Positions 45,458 to 53,858 of a stretch of 64,000 nt of DNA are shown piece by piece (the stretch's first letter is position 1; the number at the start of each line of letters is the position of its first letter). The translations under genes and the position numbers were made by a program. This DNA comes from Agromyces rhizosphaerae (GTDB lineage: Bacteria; Actinomycetota; Actinomycetes; Actinomycetales; Microbacteriaceae): NCBI RefSeq assembly GCF_027925245.1, contig NZ_BSDP01000001.1:1240001-1304000 (forward strand). The letters are read 5' to 3'. The notes beneath the pieces are model-generated. The model did not search any database. It had not been told where the DNA came from and saw only the letters and a list, made by a program, of their open reading frames with translations.

Positions 45458-45476
45458 GTTTCCTGAATGAAACGTG
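45455..45476. promoter_or_regulatory. Inverted repeat CACGTTTC-N6-GAAACGTG
   Basis: Perfect 8-bp arms (45455-45462 and 45469-45476) around CTGAAT, overlapping the proposed start of the amidase_6 gene. It may be an operator or an RNA hairpin affecting translation. A separate 14-bp palindrome TTCGGCGCGCCGAA (45490-45503) lies just beyond, after the MFS stop. Confidence 0.45.
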
Positions 45477-45530
45477 AGCAGAGTTCGAATTCGGCGCGCC
45501 GAAAGCGCCTCCGACCGGCCGCGCCGGGAA

Positions 45531-46787
45531 TCAGCCGGTGAGCGCCGACTTCCGCACCACGACGCGGATCGCGGCGACCACCACGGGCAGCAGCAGGACC
45601 GCCGCGACGGCGTTCACCGCGCCGTACCCGCCGGCGCTGAGAATCAGCCCGGAGAAGGCCGCCGAGGCGGCCGCGGCGAGGTTCATCGCGGCATCCGTCG
45701 CCCCCTGCAGGGGCACGCGAAGGCGCCGGTCGACCGCGTGGGTGAGCAGCGCGGACCCGCCGATCAGGCCCGCCGACCAGCCGAGCCCCAGCAGGCCCAG
45801 GGCGACGGATGCCCCGATGAAGCCGCTGCCGAAGAACCCGCCGACCGTGACCGCGGCGGCCAGCACGACCACGCCGATGCCGATCACGCGCACGGTGCCG
45901 ATGCGGTCGACCAGCCAGCCGACCAGCGGGCTGGCGCCGTACATGCCGAGGATGTGGATCGAGACCACGAGCCCGATGAGCGGGATGCCCAGGCCGTTCA
46001 CGTGCAGGTGCACGGGCGTCATCACCATGACGCCGACCATGACGGTGTGCGCGGTGACGATCGCGAGGACCGCCAGCAGCGCCTGCGGCTCGCGCACCGC
46101 CGTGCGGAGCGCGCGGAACGCGCTCGGCGCGGGCTCGTCGGACGCCTCCGCGTCGGGCTCGTCGTCCTGCAGGGTGCCGGCGGGCGGGGTGCGCAGCAGC
46201 GCTGCGACGAGCACGGCGCAGATCGCGAACGCGACGAACGAGAAGGCGAACGGGCCGACGAACGACGGCAGGCCCCATCCGCGGCCGACGTCGTCGCCCC
46301 ACTGGGAGAGGTTCGGCCCGGCGACCGCACCGATCGTGGTGGCCCAGAGCACCAGCGACATCGCTCGGGCCTGGAACTCGGGGCGCACGACCTCGGGCGC
46401 CGCGAACCTGGCCTGCAGGCCGGCGGCCGTCGCGGCCCCGATGCCGGCGAACCCGGGGATCAGCACCCAGGCCAGCCCGGTGACCGCGGCGACGACGATG
46501 AGCACCGCGCCGACCGCCGAGGCGGCGTAGCCGGACGCGAGTGCGACGTGGCGGCCGCGAGCGACGGCGATGCGCGCCATCGGCACGGCGAGCAGGCCCG
46601 CGCCGAGCACGATGGCGGTCTGCGCGAGGCCGGCGAGGGCGACCGCCCCGGTCATGTCCTCGACGAGGATGCCGCCGACGGCGATGCCCGTGGCCACGCC
46701 GAGCCCCGCGAGCAGCTGGCTCGTGACGAGCACGCCCATCGCGAGGCGCGCATCGGTGCGTCGACCGCGGTGCGTCGCCTCGGGCAT
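45531..46787 (-). CDS. MFS transporter
   Basis: A 418-residue permease with twelve predicted hydrophobic segments in two halves separated by an acidic loop (GTLQDDEPDAEASDEPAPS, about residues 205-225). The helix 2-3 region has VPMARIAVARGRHVALASGYAAS, and the second half has SPLVGWLVDRIGTVRVIG, a typical MFS loop. The substrate is unknown; such proteins often export drugs or import small organics. TAGCGT (46814-46809) and GGGGGAGG upstream of the ATG give a plausible promoter and ribosome site. Confidence 0.9.
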   Translation of the reverse strand: MPEATHRGRRTDARLAMGVLVTSQLLAGLGVATGIAVGGILVEDMTGAVALAGLAQTAIVLGAGLLAVPMARIAVARGRHVALASGYAASAVGAVLIVVAAVTGLAWVLIPGFAGIGAATAAGLQARFAAPEVVRPEFQARAMSLVLWATTIGAVAGPNLSQWGDDVGRGWGLPSFVGPFAFSFVAFAICAVLVAALLRTPPAGTLQDDEPDAEASDEPAPSAFRALRTAVREPQALLAVLAIVTAHTVMVGVMVMTPVHLHVNGLGIPLIGLVVSIHILGMYGASPLVGWLVDRIGTVRVIGIGVVVLAAAVTVGGFFGSGFIGASVALGLLGLGWSAGLIGGSALLTHAVDRRLRVPLQGATDAAMNLAAAASAAFSGLILSAGGYGAVNAVAAVLLLPVVVAAIRVVVRKSALTG

Positions 46788-46810
46788 TGCCGCCTCCCCC
46801 TGGGCCTACG

Positions 46811-47626
46811 CTACCCCTGGTCGGCCGGGTACTCCGGCGCTGCGGGGAGCCCGAAGAACTCCTCGAGCGTGGTGACGCCGGTCTCGTGCATCTCGGTCGA
46901 GAGGTCGGTGCCGACGTAGCGGAAGTGCCACGGCTCGAACTGGTACCCGGTGACCTCGGTCTTGTCGGCCGGGTAGCGCAGGATGAAGCCGAACCGCCAG
47001 GCGTTGTCGCGCAGCCAGATGCCCTCTGCGGTGTCGGCGAGGCACACGTCGAGCGAGCAGACGCCCGACGCTGCGCCGATGTCCATCGTCAGGCCGGTCT
47101 GGTGCTCGCTGTAGCCGGGTCGCGCGGTGAGCAGGTCGTTGCCGGTGTAGATCGCCGCCTGCGAGTCGTAGCTGCGGTAGGCGGAGTTCGAGGCGAGCGC
47201 GAGGCCGGCCTCCTCCGAGGCGGCGGTGAACATGGCGACGATGGCGTCGGACGCCTCCTGCCGCATCTCGGGCACCCAGGTGTGCGCGACCGGCACCTGC
47301 ACGAGGTCGGGCGGAACGAAGTTCGCGGGCTCGAGCGGGTTGAGCTTATTGACCACGACCCAGATGCTGGTCGGATCGTCGAGCGAGTTGGCCTGGCGAT
47401 CGAACGTGTCGACCGGCTCGGCGGTGGGCGTCGACGCGGGCTCGGGCCGCGGGGTCGGCGTGGCGGTCTCGGTCGGCTCGGCCGACGAGCTGCCCGCCCC
47501 CGCGAACGCGCCGAACAGCGCGCCGGCCGCGAGGGCGGCGACGAGCGCGACGACGAGGGAGACGACGATCGCGGTGGTGTTGCGGCGCCCCTGGCGCGAG
47601 GCCCGGGATCGGGAAGCGGCGGCCAT
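46811..47626 (-). CDS. D-alanyl-D-alanine carboxypeptidase, VanY/M15B family
   Basis: A 271-residue protein with one N-terminal membrane helix (about 18-45), a Thr/Pro/Glu-rich spacer, and a zinc peptidase domain showing SAYRSYDSQ, PGYSEHQTGLTMDIG (His and Asp zinc ligands) and FEPWHFRYVG (catalytic Glu, third zinc ligand His). It trims the terminal D-Ala of peptidoglycan stems outside the membrane. The ATG lies seven bases after TAGGCT without a ribosome site, so it is probably leaderless. Confidence 0.93.
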   Translation of the reverse strand: MAAASRSRASRQGRRNTTAIVVSLVVALVAALAAGALFGAFAGAGSSSAEPTETATPTPRPEPASTPTAEPVDTFDRQANSLDDPTSIWVVVNKLNPLEPANFVPPDLVQVPVAHTWVPEMRQEASDAIVAMFTAASEEAGLALASNSAYRSYDSQAAIYTGNDLLTARPGYSEHQTGLTMDIGAASGVCSLDVCLADTAEGIWLRDNAWRFGFILRYPADKTEVTGYQFEPWHFRYVGTDLSTEMHETGVTTLEEFFGLPAAPEYPADQG

Positions 47627-47752
47627 GGGTTCGAGCCTAACGCCGGTCGGCCGTTCGCTCTGAGCGAACGGCCCGCCCGAGGCATCCGCTCGCCCGCATC
47701 GTGCGCGTTCGGTCACGGAACGGTCACGATCGGCGCGAATCCGAAGATTCGT

Positions 47753-47764
47753 GAGAGCGCTCTC
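47753..47764. promoter_or_regulatory. LacI/CebR-type operator 1, GAGAGCGCTCTC
   Basis: A 12-bp perfect palindrome. It abuts TTGACA (47765-47770), a consensus -35 box for the cebE promoter; a weak -10 (AAGCAT, 47789-47794) follows at 18 bases. Binding here would block RNA polymerase. Related to the TGGGAGCGCTCCCA sites of CebR/CelR regulators. Confidence 0.85.
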
Positions 47765-47809
47765 TTGACACCGGTCCGAACCGCGTGCAAGCATCGGTCC
47801 CGCAAGCGT

Positions 47810-47821
47810 GAGAGCGCTCTC
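47810..47821. promoter_or_regulatory. LacI/CebR-type operator 2, GAGAGCGCTCTC
   Basis: Second identical palindrome, extended to CGTGAGAGCGCTCTCACG; its centre is 57 bases from operator 1. It lies just downstream of the expected transcription start, so it would act as a roadblock and allow looping with operator 1. Confidence 0.85.
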
Positions 47822-47831
47822 ACGGAGTTGA

Positions 47832-47843
47832 GAGAGCGCTCTC
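47832..47843. promoter_or_regulatory. LacI/CebR-type operator 3, GAGAGCGCTCTC
   Basis: Third palindrome, here AGAGAGCGCTCTCT; its centre is 22 bases (about two helical turns) from operator 2, allowing cooperative binding on one face of the DNA. It lies in the 5' leader of cebE. Confidence 0.85.
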
Positions 47844-47891
47844 TTGTGAGCACATTCCCCGACCCCAACGCACACACACAAAGGAGTGACC

Positions 47892-49199
47892 GTGAAGCTC
47901 TCACGCCACACGAAGGTCGCGGCGGCTGTTGCCGGCGCCGCGTCCGTCGCCCTCCTCGCCAGCGCCTGCTCCTCCGGAGGCGGCACCGACGATGCAGCGA
48001 GCGACGAGCCCATCACGCTGACGATCACCACGTTCGGCACCTTCGGGTACGACGACCTCTACGAGCAGTACATGGAGGAGAACCCGAACATCACGATCGA
48101 GGCGACCAACATCGACACCGGCGGCAACGCCCGCACCGACGCGTTCACGAAGATCGCGGCCGGCTCGGGCCTGTCGGACATCGTCGCGATCGAGGAGGGC
48201 TGGCTCGGCTCGATCATGGAGGTCTCCGACACGTTCGTCGACCTGCGCGACTTCGGCATCGAGGACCGCTCGGGCGACTGGGTCGACTGGAAGTACGCCC
48301 AGGCGACCGACGCCGACGGCCGCGTCATCGGCTACGGCACCGACATCGGCCCCGAGGGCCTCTGCTACAACGGCGTGCTGTTCGAGGAGGCCGGCCTGCC
48401 GAGCGACCGCGCCGAGGTGGCCGAGCTCATCGACGGCGACTGGGAGCACTTCTTCGACGTCGGCCGCGACTACCAGGAGGCCACCGGCAAGGCCTGGTAC
48501 GACCACTCCGGCTTCGTCTGGAACGCCATGGTCAACCAGCTCGACGAGGGCTACTACACCGCCGACGGCGACCTGAACGTCGAGGGCAACGCCGAGCTGC
48601 AGGAGCGCTTCGAGCTGCTCGGCGCGGCGACCGAGGACGGCCTGTCGGCCGCCCAGGCGGCCTGGGACTGGAACGGCGGCAAGTCGTTCGTCGACGGCAC
48701 CTTCGCCACGTTCGTCTGCCCGGGCTGGATGCTCGGCGTCGTGCAGGGCAACACCGAGGCCGGCGGCGGCGACGCCACCACCGGCTGGGACTTCGCCGAC
48801 GTCTTCCCCGGCGGCGCGGCCAACTGGGGCGGCGCGTTCCTCGCGGTGCCCGAGACCAGCGAGCACCAGGCCGCTGCCGCGGCGCTCGCCGACTGGCTGA
48901 CCCAGCCCGAGCAGCAGGTCGCGCAGTTCGAGGCGGCCGGCACCTTCCCGAGCACCGTCGGTGCGCAGGACGAGCTCGCGGCGAACCCGACGCCCAACGA
49001 GTTCTTCAACGACGCCCCCGTCGGCGAGATCCTCGCGGGTCGCTCGGTCGGCGTGGTCGCCCAGTTCAAGGGTCCGGACGACTCGGTGATCCAGGAGAAC
49101 GTCTTCGGCCCGCCGCTGCAGAAGCTCGACCGCGGAGAGGTCTCCACGCAGGAGGCCTGGGACGAGGCGATCGTGCTGCTGGACGAGCTGGTCGGCTAG
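47892..49199 (+). CDS. cebE: Cellobiose/oligosaccharide ABC transporter substrate-binding lipoprotein
   Basis: A 435-residue family 1 sugar-binding protein. The signal sequence ends in LLASAC (Cys26), giving a lipoprotein. Features of the family include LTITTFGTFGYDD, DIVAIEEGWLGS, VIGYGTDIGPEGLCYN and NWGGAFLAVPETSEHQ. The GTG at 47892 is chosen because AAGGAG lies five bases before it; GTG 47886 is inside that site. It leads cebE-cebF-cebG-GH1-cebR and sits behind three CebR-type operators. Cellobiose or cello-oligosaccharides are the likely ligand by context (GH1 downstream, GH6 sharing the operator). Confidence 0.93.
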   Translation: MKLSRHTKVAAAVAGAASVALLASACSSGGGTDDAASDEPITLTITTFGTFGYDDLYEQYMEENPNITIEATNIDTGGNARTDAFTKIAAGSGLSDIVAIEEGWLGSIMEVSDTFVDLRDFGIEDRSGDWVDWKYAQATDADGRVIGYGTDIGPEGLCYNGVLFEEAGLPSDRAEVAELIDGDWEHFFDVGRDYQEATGKAWYDHSGFVWNAMVNQLDEGYYTADGDLNVEGNAELQERFELLGAATEDGLSAAQAAWDWNGGKSFVDGTFATFVCPGWMLGVVQGNTEAGGGDATTGWDFADVFPGGAANWGGAFLAVPETSEHQAAAAALADWLTQPEQQVAQFEAAGTFPSTVGAQDELAANPTPNEFFNDAPVGEILAGRSVGVVAQFKGPDDSVIQENVFGPPLQKLDRGEVSTQEAWDEAIVLLDELVG

Positions 49200-49217
49200 A
49201 CCGAGCCCGGCACCAGC

Positions 49218-49253
49218 GCGGGGTCCCCGGGAGACAGCGCCCGGGGGCCCCGC
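49218..49253 (+). terminator. Intercistronic stem-loop between cebE and cebF
   Basis: GCGGGGTCCCCGGG (49218-49231) and CCCGGGGGCCCCGC (49240-49253) form a 14-bp stem with one G-U pair and an 8-base loop, 18 bases after the cebE stop. It probably protects cebE mRNA or partly terminates, giving more binding protein than permease. Confidence 0.7.
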
Positions 49254-49364
49254 CCCACGAACCCCGCATTCCGACGACGCCGCGTGAACCGCGCGCCGAG
49301 CCCGCGCGCCGCCCCGCGGCATCCGCCCCCGAAATCGCACGCACCCCGCACGACAGGACCCGCG

Positions 49365-50402
49365 ATGACCTCCACCCTCACGCCGCCGACCGGCACCGGC
49401 TCGGGCGACGACGACCGACCGCCCCGCGAGAGCCGCCTCACCTGGCGCCAGCGCGTCAGCCGCTTCGACGTCAAGGCCAGCCCCTACGCCTACGTCGCCC
49501 CCTTCTTCCTCCTGTTCGGCATCGTCGGCCTGTTCCCCCTCGCCTACACGTTCTGGGTCTCGCTGTTCGACTGGGACCTGCTGAAGGGCCAGGGCGACTT
49601 CGTCGGCATGGACAACTTCTGGGCGATCCTGAACGACCGGTTCTTCTGGAACTCGATCCGCAACACGATCAGCATCTTCCTGCTGAGCGCGATTCCGCAG
49701 CTGGCGATGGCGCTGCTGCTGGCCTACCTGCTCGACCAGGGGCTGCGCGCGAAGACCTTCTGGCGCATGAGCATCCTGCTCCCCTACGTCGTCACGCCCG
49801 TCGCGGTCGCCATCATCTTCTCGAGCGTGTTCAACGAGGCCGACGGCCTGGTCAACAACCTGCTGAACCTCGTCGGCATCCCCGACCAGCAGTGGAAGCA
49901 CGACACGTTCCTCAGCCACATCGCGATCGCGTCGATGGTGAACTGGCGCTGGACCGGGTACAACACGCTCATCCTGCTCGCCGCGATGCAGGCCGTGCCG
50001 CGCGACCTCTACGAGTCGGCGGCGATCGACGGCGCCGGTGCCGCGCGCCGCTTCTTCTCGGTCACCATCCCGAGCATCCGCCCGACCCTCATCTTCGTCG
50101 TGATCACGGCCACCATCGGCGGCCTGCAGATCTTCACCGAGCCGCGCCTGTTCGACGTGTCGAACGCGGGCGGCATCGGCGGCGCCGACCGGCAGTTCCA
50201 GACCACCGTGCTGTTCATGTGGGAGCTCGCGTTCTTCCGGCGCGACTTCGGCGAGGCGTCCGCCGTGGCCTGGCTGCTGTTCCTGCTCATCGTGGCCTTC
50301 GGCCTCGTCAACTTCCTCCTCTCGCGCAGGGTCGCCACCGGCGACGCGCGAGGAGGGCGGCGCGCCGCGCGCCGCGCGGCCCGGAAGGGAGCCGACGCAT
50401 GA
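49365..50402 (+). CDS. cebF: Sugar ABC transporter permease (MalF/CebF type)
   Basis: A 345-residue permease with six membrane helices after a polar N terminus. The EAA loop is visible as YESAAIDGAGAARRFFSVTIPSIRPT. The first helix begins SPYAYVAPFFLLFGIVGLFP, typical of the MalF class. ATG 49365 has AGGA upstream; the longer frame from 49284 is not supported. Its stop overlaps the cebG start (ATGA). With CebG it forms the membrane channel of the cellobiose importer; no ATPase gene is in this operon. Confidence 0.93.
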   Translation: MTSTLTPPTGTGSGDDDRPPRESRLTWRQRVSRFDVKASPYAYVAPFFLLFGIVGLFPLAYTFWVSLFDWDLLKGQGDFVGMDNFWAILNDRFFWNSIRNTISIFLLSAIPQLAMALLLAYLLDQGLRAKTFWRMSILLPYVVTPVAVAIIFSSVFNEADGLVNNLLNLVGIPDQQWKHDTFLSHIAIASMVNWRWTGYNTLILLAAMQAVPRDLYESAAIDGAGAARRFFSVTIPSIRPTLIFVVITATIGGLQIFTEPRLFDVSNAGGIGGADRQFQTTVLFMWELAFFRRDFGEASAVAWLLFLLIVAFGLVNFLLSRRVATGDARGGRRAARRAARKGADA

Positions 50403-51337
50403 CCACCGCAACCCCCGAGCCCGTCCCCGCCGTCGAGGTGGACGTGGTCTCGCCCGACCGCCGGGAGAAGGTCGACAAGTACGGCCGCCCCCGCCGGGCC
50501 CGCGGCTCCGGCCAGGCCGGCCTCGGCAGCCGACCCGGGTTCCTCACCTACGGCCTGCTCGCCGCGTTCGTCATCGGCGGCGCGTACCCGCTGTGGTGGT
50601 CGTTCGTCGTCGCGAGCGGCACCAACGCGACCCGCGGAGAGACGCTCCCCCTGATTCCGGGCGGCAACTTCCTCGCGAACGCCGTGCAGGTGCTCGACGC
50701 CATCCCGTTCTGGCTCGCGCTGTGGAACTCGATCCTCATCTCCTCGATCATCACGATCTCGGTCGTGACGTTCTCGACGCTCGCGGGCTACGCCTTCGCC
50801 AAGCTCCGCTTCCGCGGCCGCGACGGGCTCATGATCTTCGTCATCGCGACCATGGCGATCCCGACGCAGCTCGGCATCATCCCGCTGTTCATGGTCATGC
50901 GCGAGCTGGGCTGGACGGGCGAGATCGGCGCGGTCATCGTGCCGACGCTGGTCACCGCGTTCGGCGTGTTCTTCATGCGGCAGTATCTGGTCGACGTGAT
51001 CCCCGACGAGCTCATCGAGGCGGCGCGCGTCGACGGCGCGAACCAGATCCGCACGTTCTTCCACGTGGCGCTGCCGGCGGCGCGCCCGGCGATGGCGATC
51101 CTCGGGCTGTTCACCTTCATGATGGCGTGGACCGACTACCTGTGGCCGCTGATCGTGCTGAGCCCGACCAACCCGACCCTGCAGACCGCGCTCAGCCAGC
51201 TGCAGTCGGGCTACTACATCGACTACTCGATCGTGCTCGCGGGCGCCGTGATGGCGACCATCCCGCTGCTGATCCTCTTCGTGGTCGCGGGCAAGCAGCT
51301 CATCTCGGGCATCATGGCCGGGGCGGTGAAGGGCTGA
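50399..51337 (+). CDS. cebG: Sugar ABC transporter permease (MalG/CebG type)
   Basis: A 312-residue permease with six membrane helices. The EAA loop is IEAARVDGANQIRTFFHVALPAARP, and the MalG-like TLAGYAFAKLRFRGRD and FFMRQYLVDVIPDELIE are clear. GGAAGGGAG precedes the ATG. Its stop overlaps the GH1 start by one base (TGATG). It pairs with CebF; an MsiK-like ATPase encoded elsewhere would power import, as known for ceb systems in Streptomyces. Confidence 0.94.
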   Translation: MTTATPEPVPAVEVDVVSPDRREKVDKYGRPRRARGSGQAGLGSRPGFLTYGLLAAFVIGGAYPLWWSFVVASGTNATRGETLPLIPGGNFLANAVQVLDAIPFWLALWNSILISSIITISVVTFSTLAGYAFAKLRFRGRDGLMIFVIATMAIPTQLGIIPLFMVMRELGWTGEIGAVIVPTLVTAFGVFFMRQYLVDVIPDELIEAARVDGANQIRTFFHVALPAARPAMAILGLFTFMMAWTDYLWPLIVLSPTNPTLQTALSQLQSGYYIDYSIVLAGAVMATIPLLILFVVAGKQLISGIMAGAVKG

Positions 51338-52818
51338 TGGCGCGCACGTTCCCCGACGGGTTCCTCTGGGGCTCGGCCACCGCGGCCGCGCAGATCGAGG
51401 GCGCCGCCCACGAGGACGGCAAGCTCGACTCCATCTGGGACGCGTACGCGCGCGTGCCCGGCGCAGTCGCGAACGGCGACACCCCCGAGCGGGCGGTCGA
51501 CCACTACCACCGCTACCGCGAGGACGTCGCGCTCATGCGCGACCTCGGCCTCGACTCGTACCGGTTCTCGACGAGCTGGGCGCGGGTCGTGCCCGACGGG
51601 CGCACCGTCAACGCGGCGGGCCTCGACTTCTACTCGCGCCTCGTCGACGAGCTGCTCGAGGCGGGCATCCTGCCGTGGCTCACCCTCTACCACTGGGACC
51701 TGCCGCAGGCGCTCCAGGAGCAGGGCGGCTGGGCGAACCGCGACGTGGTCGCCCGCTTCGCCGACTACGCCGAGGCGACCTACGCGGCGCTCGGCGACCG
51801 GGTGTCGCACTGGACCACGTTCAACGAGCCGTTCTGCTCGTCGCTCATCGGCCACGTCGGCGGCGAGCACGCCCCGGGCCTCAACGACCCCCGCGCGGGC
51901 CTGGCCGCGGTGCACCACCAGCACCTCGCGCACGGCACGGCCGTCTCGCTGCTGCGGGAGCGGGCGGATGCCTCGGGGCGCGAGATCGAACTCGGCATCA
52001 CGCTCAACCTCACCAACGCGGTGCCGCTCAACCCGCACGACCTGGCGGACGTCGAGGCGGCCCGCCGCATCGACGCCATCTGGAACCGGATGTACCTCGA
52101 CCCGATGCTGCGCGGCGCGTACCCGGCCGACCTGCTGGACGACGTGCGCGGGCAGGGGCTCGACGACGTCATCGAGCCGGGCGACCTCGAGGTGATCTCG
52201 GCGCCGATCGACTTCCTGGGCGTGAATCACTACCACGACGACTGCGTGAGCGGCCGGCCGCTGCCCGCCGACCACGTGCCGTCGGCGAAGCCCACCGACA
52301 AGCCGGGTCGGTCGCCCTTCGTCGGCAGCGAGTACGTGACCATGCCCTGGCGCGGGCTGCCGCGAACGGCCATGGACTGGGAGGTGCACCCCGCGGGCCT
52401 GCGCACCCTGCTCGTGCGCCTCGGGGAGGAGTACGAGCACCTGCCGCCGCTGTACGTCACCGAGAACGGCGCCGCGTACGACGACGAGGTCTCGGCCGAC
52501 GGCGCCGTGCACGACCCCGAGCGCACCGCCTACATCGAGGCGCACGTCGACGCCGTCGCCGACGCGATCGCCGACGGTGCCGACGTGCGCGGCTACTTCG
52601 TCTGGTCGCTGCTCGACAACTTCGAGTGGGCGTGGGGCTACGACAAGCGGTTCGGCATCGTGCACGTCGACTACGAGACGATGGTGCGCACGCCCAAGGA
52701 CTCGGCGCTCTGGTACGCCCGGCGAATCGCCGCCTCGCGCCCGGTCGCCGCATCGGCGAGTACCGTTGGTGGCAACCCGGCCGACACCGGCGTGCCGGGA
52801 GGCGGGAGCACAGCATGA
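51337..52818 (+). CDS. Beta-glucosidase, glycoside hydrolase family 1
   Basis: A 493-residue GH1 enzyme. It starts with the family motif FPDGFLWGSATAAAQIEGA; the acid/base Glu164 lies in TTFNEPF and the nucleophile Glu376 in YVTENGAAYDD; the aglycone and sugar site residues in FVWSLLDNFEWAWGYDKRFGIVHVD are intact. No signal peptide, so it hydrolyses imported cellobiose in the cytoplasm. It is translationally coupled to cebG (1-base overlap) and to the LacI regulator (ATGA overlap). The C-terminal tail after residue 465 is low complexity. Confidence 0.96.
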   Translation: MARTFPDGFLWGSATAAAQIEGAAHEDGKLDSIWDAYARVPGAVANGDTPERAVDHYHRYREDVALMRDLGLDSYRFSTSWARVVPDGRTVNAAGLDFYSRLVDELLEAGILPWLTLYHWDLPQALQEQGGWANRDVVARFADYAEATYAALGDRVSHWTTFNEPFCSSLIGHVGGEHAPGLNDPRAGLAAVHHQHLAHGTAVSLLRERADASGREIELGITLNLTNAVPLNPHDLADVEAARRIDAIWNRMYLDPMLRGAYPADLLDDVRGQGLDDVIEPGDLEVISAPIDFLGVNHYHDDCVSGRPLPADHVPSAKPTDKPGRSPFVGSEYVTMPWRGLPRTAMDWEVHPAGLRTLLVRLGEEYEHLPPLYVTENGAAYDDEVSADGAVHDPERTAYIEAHVDAVADAIADGADVRGYFVWSLLDNFEWAWGYDKRFGIVHVDYETMVRTPKDSALWYARRIAASRPVAASASTVGGNPADTGVPGGGSTA

Positions 52819-53834
52819 CCCAGGCGGGTGCCGCGGGCGCGACCCCGACGCTCGAGATGGTCGCCGCGCGGGCGGGCGTCTCGCGCGCGACGGTCTCGCG
52901 GGTCGTCAACGGCTCGCCCAAGGTCACGCCCGAGATCGTCGAGGCCGTGCAGGCCGCGATCGCCGAGCTGAACTACGTGCCCAACCGCGCGGCGAGGTCG
53001 CTCGCGAGCCGTCGCACGCACGCGATCGCGCTCGTCGTGCCCGAGTCGACGGCCCGGGTCTTCAACGACCCGTTCTTCGCGACGCTCGTGCAGGGCGTCG
53101 CACTCGCCCTGTCGGACACCGAGTACACGCTCTCGATGCTCATGGAGTCGGAGCGGTCGGTCGACAAGACCCGGCGCTACCTCCTGGGCGGCAACGTGGA
53201 CGGCGCGCTCGTCGTCTCGCACCACACCGGCGACCACTCGTACGCGCACGTCAGCCGATCGCTGCCGGTGGTGTTCGGCGGCCGGCCGCTCGACCCCGCC
53301 GAGCAGGTGACCCACACCGTCGACGTCGACAACGTGCACGGCGCGGAGCTCGCGACCCGCCACCTCATCGACCGCGGCTGCAGGCGCATCGCGACGATCG
53401 CCGGCCCGCAGGACATGCCGCCGGGCGTCGACCGCCTCGCCGGCTGGCGCCGCGCGCTGCAGGAGGAGGGCCTCGCCGACGACCTGGTCGAGTTCGGCGA
53501 CTTCTCCCCCACGACCGGTGCGGCGGCCATGCGCCGGCTGCTCGATCGCGGCGAGCCGATCGACGGGCTCTTCGCCGCCAACGACCAGATGGCGATCGGC
53601 GCGTACTCGGCCATCCGGGAGGCCGGACTCTCGATCCCCGACGACATCGCCGTGGTGGGGTTCGACGACGACAACTACGGGGCGACCGCCGTGCCGCCGC
53701 TCACCACGGTGCACCAGCCGTCGCTCGAGATGGGCTCGACCATGGCGCGCACGCTCGTGCAGCTCATCGAGGGCGAGGACGTCGAGCCGGCGACGATGCT
53801 CGACACCGAGCTCGTGCTGCGCGCGTCGGCCTGA
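52815..53834 (+). CDS. cebR: LacI-family regulator of the cellobiose regulon (CebR-like)
   Basis: A 339-residue LacI/GalR regulator. The helix-turn-helix and hinge (about 12-66) read TLEMVAARAGVSRATVSRVVNG...AARSLASRRT; the sugar-binding domain includes LFAANDQMAIGAYSAIREAGLSIPDDIAVVGFDD. It is the last gene of the ceb operon, overlapping the GH1 stop by 4 bases. The four GAGAGCGCTCTC palindromes in this window (three ahead of cebE, one ahead of GH6) are its likely targets, released by cellobiose. Hence it should be autoregulated as part of the operon. Confidence 0.93.
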   Translation: MTQAGAAGATPTLEMVAARAGVSRATVSRVVNGSPKVTPEIVEAVQAAIAELNYVPNRAARSLASRRTHAIALVVPESTARVFNDPFFATLVQGVALALSDTEYTLSMLMESERSVDKTRRYLLGGNVDGALVVSHHTGDHSYAHVSRSLPVVFGGRPLDPAEQVTHTVDVDNVHGAELATRHLIDRGCRRIATIAGPQDMPPGVDRLAGWRRALQEEGLADDLVEFGDFSPTTGAAAMRRLLDRGEPIDGLFAANDQMAIGAYSAIREAGLSIPDDIAVVGFDDDNYGATAVPPLTTVHQPSLEMGSTMARTLVQLIEGEDVEPATMLDTELVLRASA

Positions 53835-53858
53835 CGGCTCCGCGCCACCCGGTCCCCG

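Noticed and set aside
46787..51337. A 1516-codon plus-strand open frame across the VanY gene and the ceb operon
   Set aside because: It is antisense to vanY, contains the operators, and runs out of frame through cebE and cebF; only cebG (50399-51337) is real.
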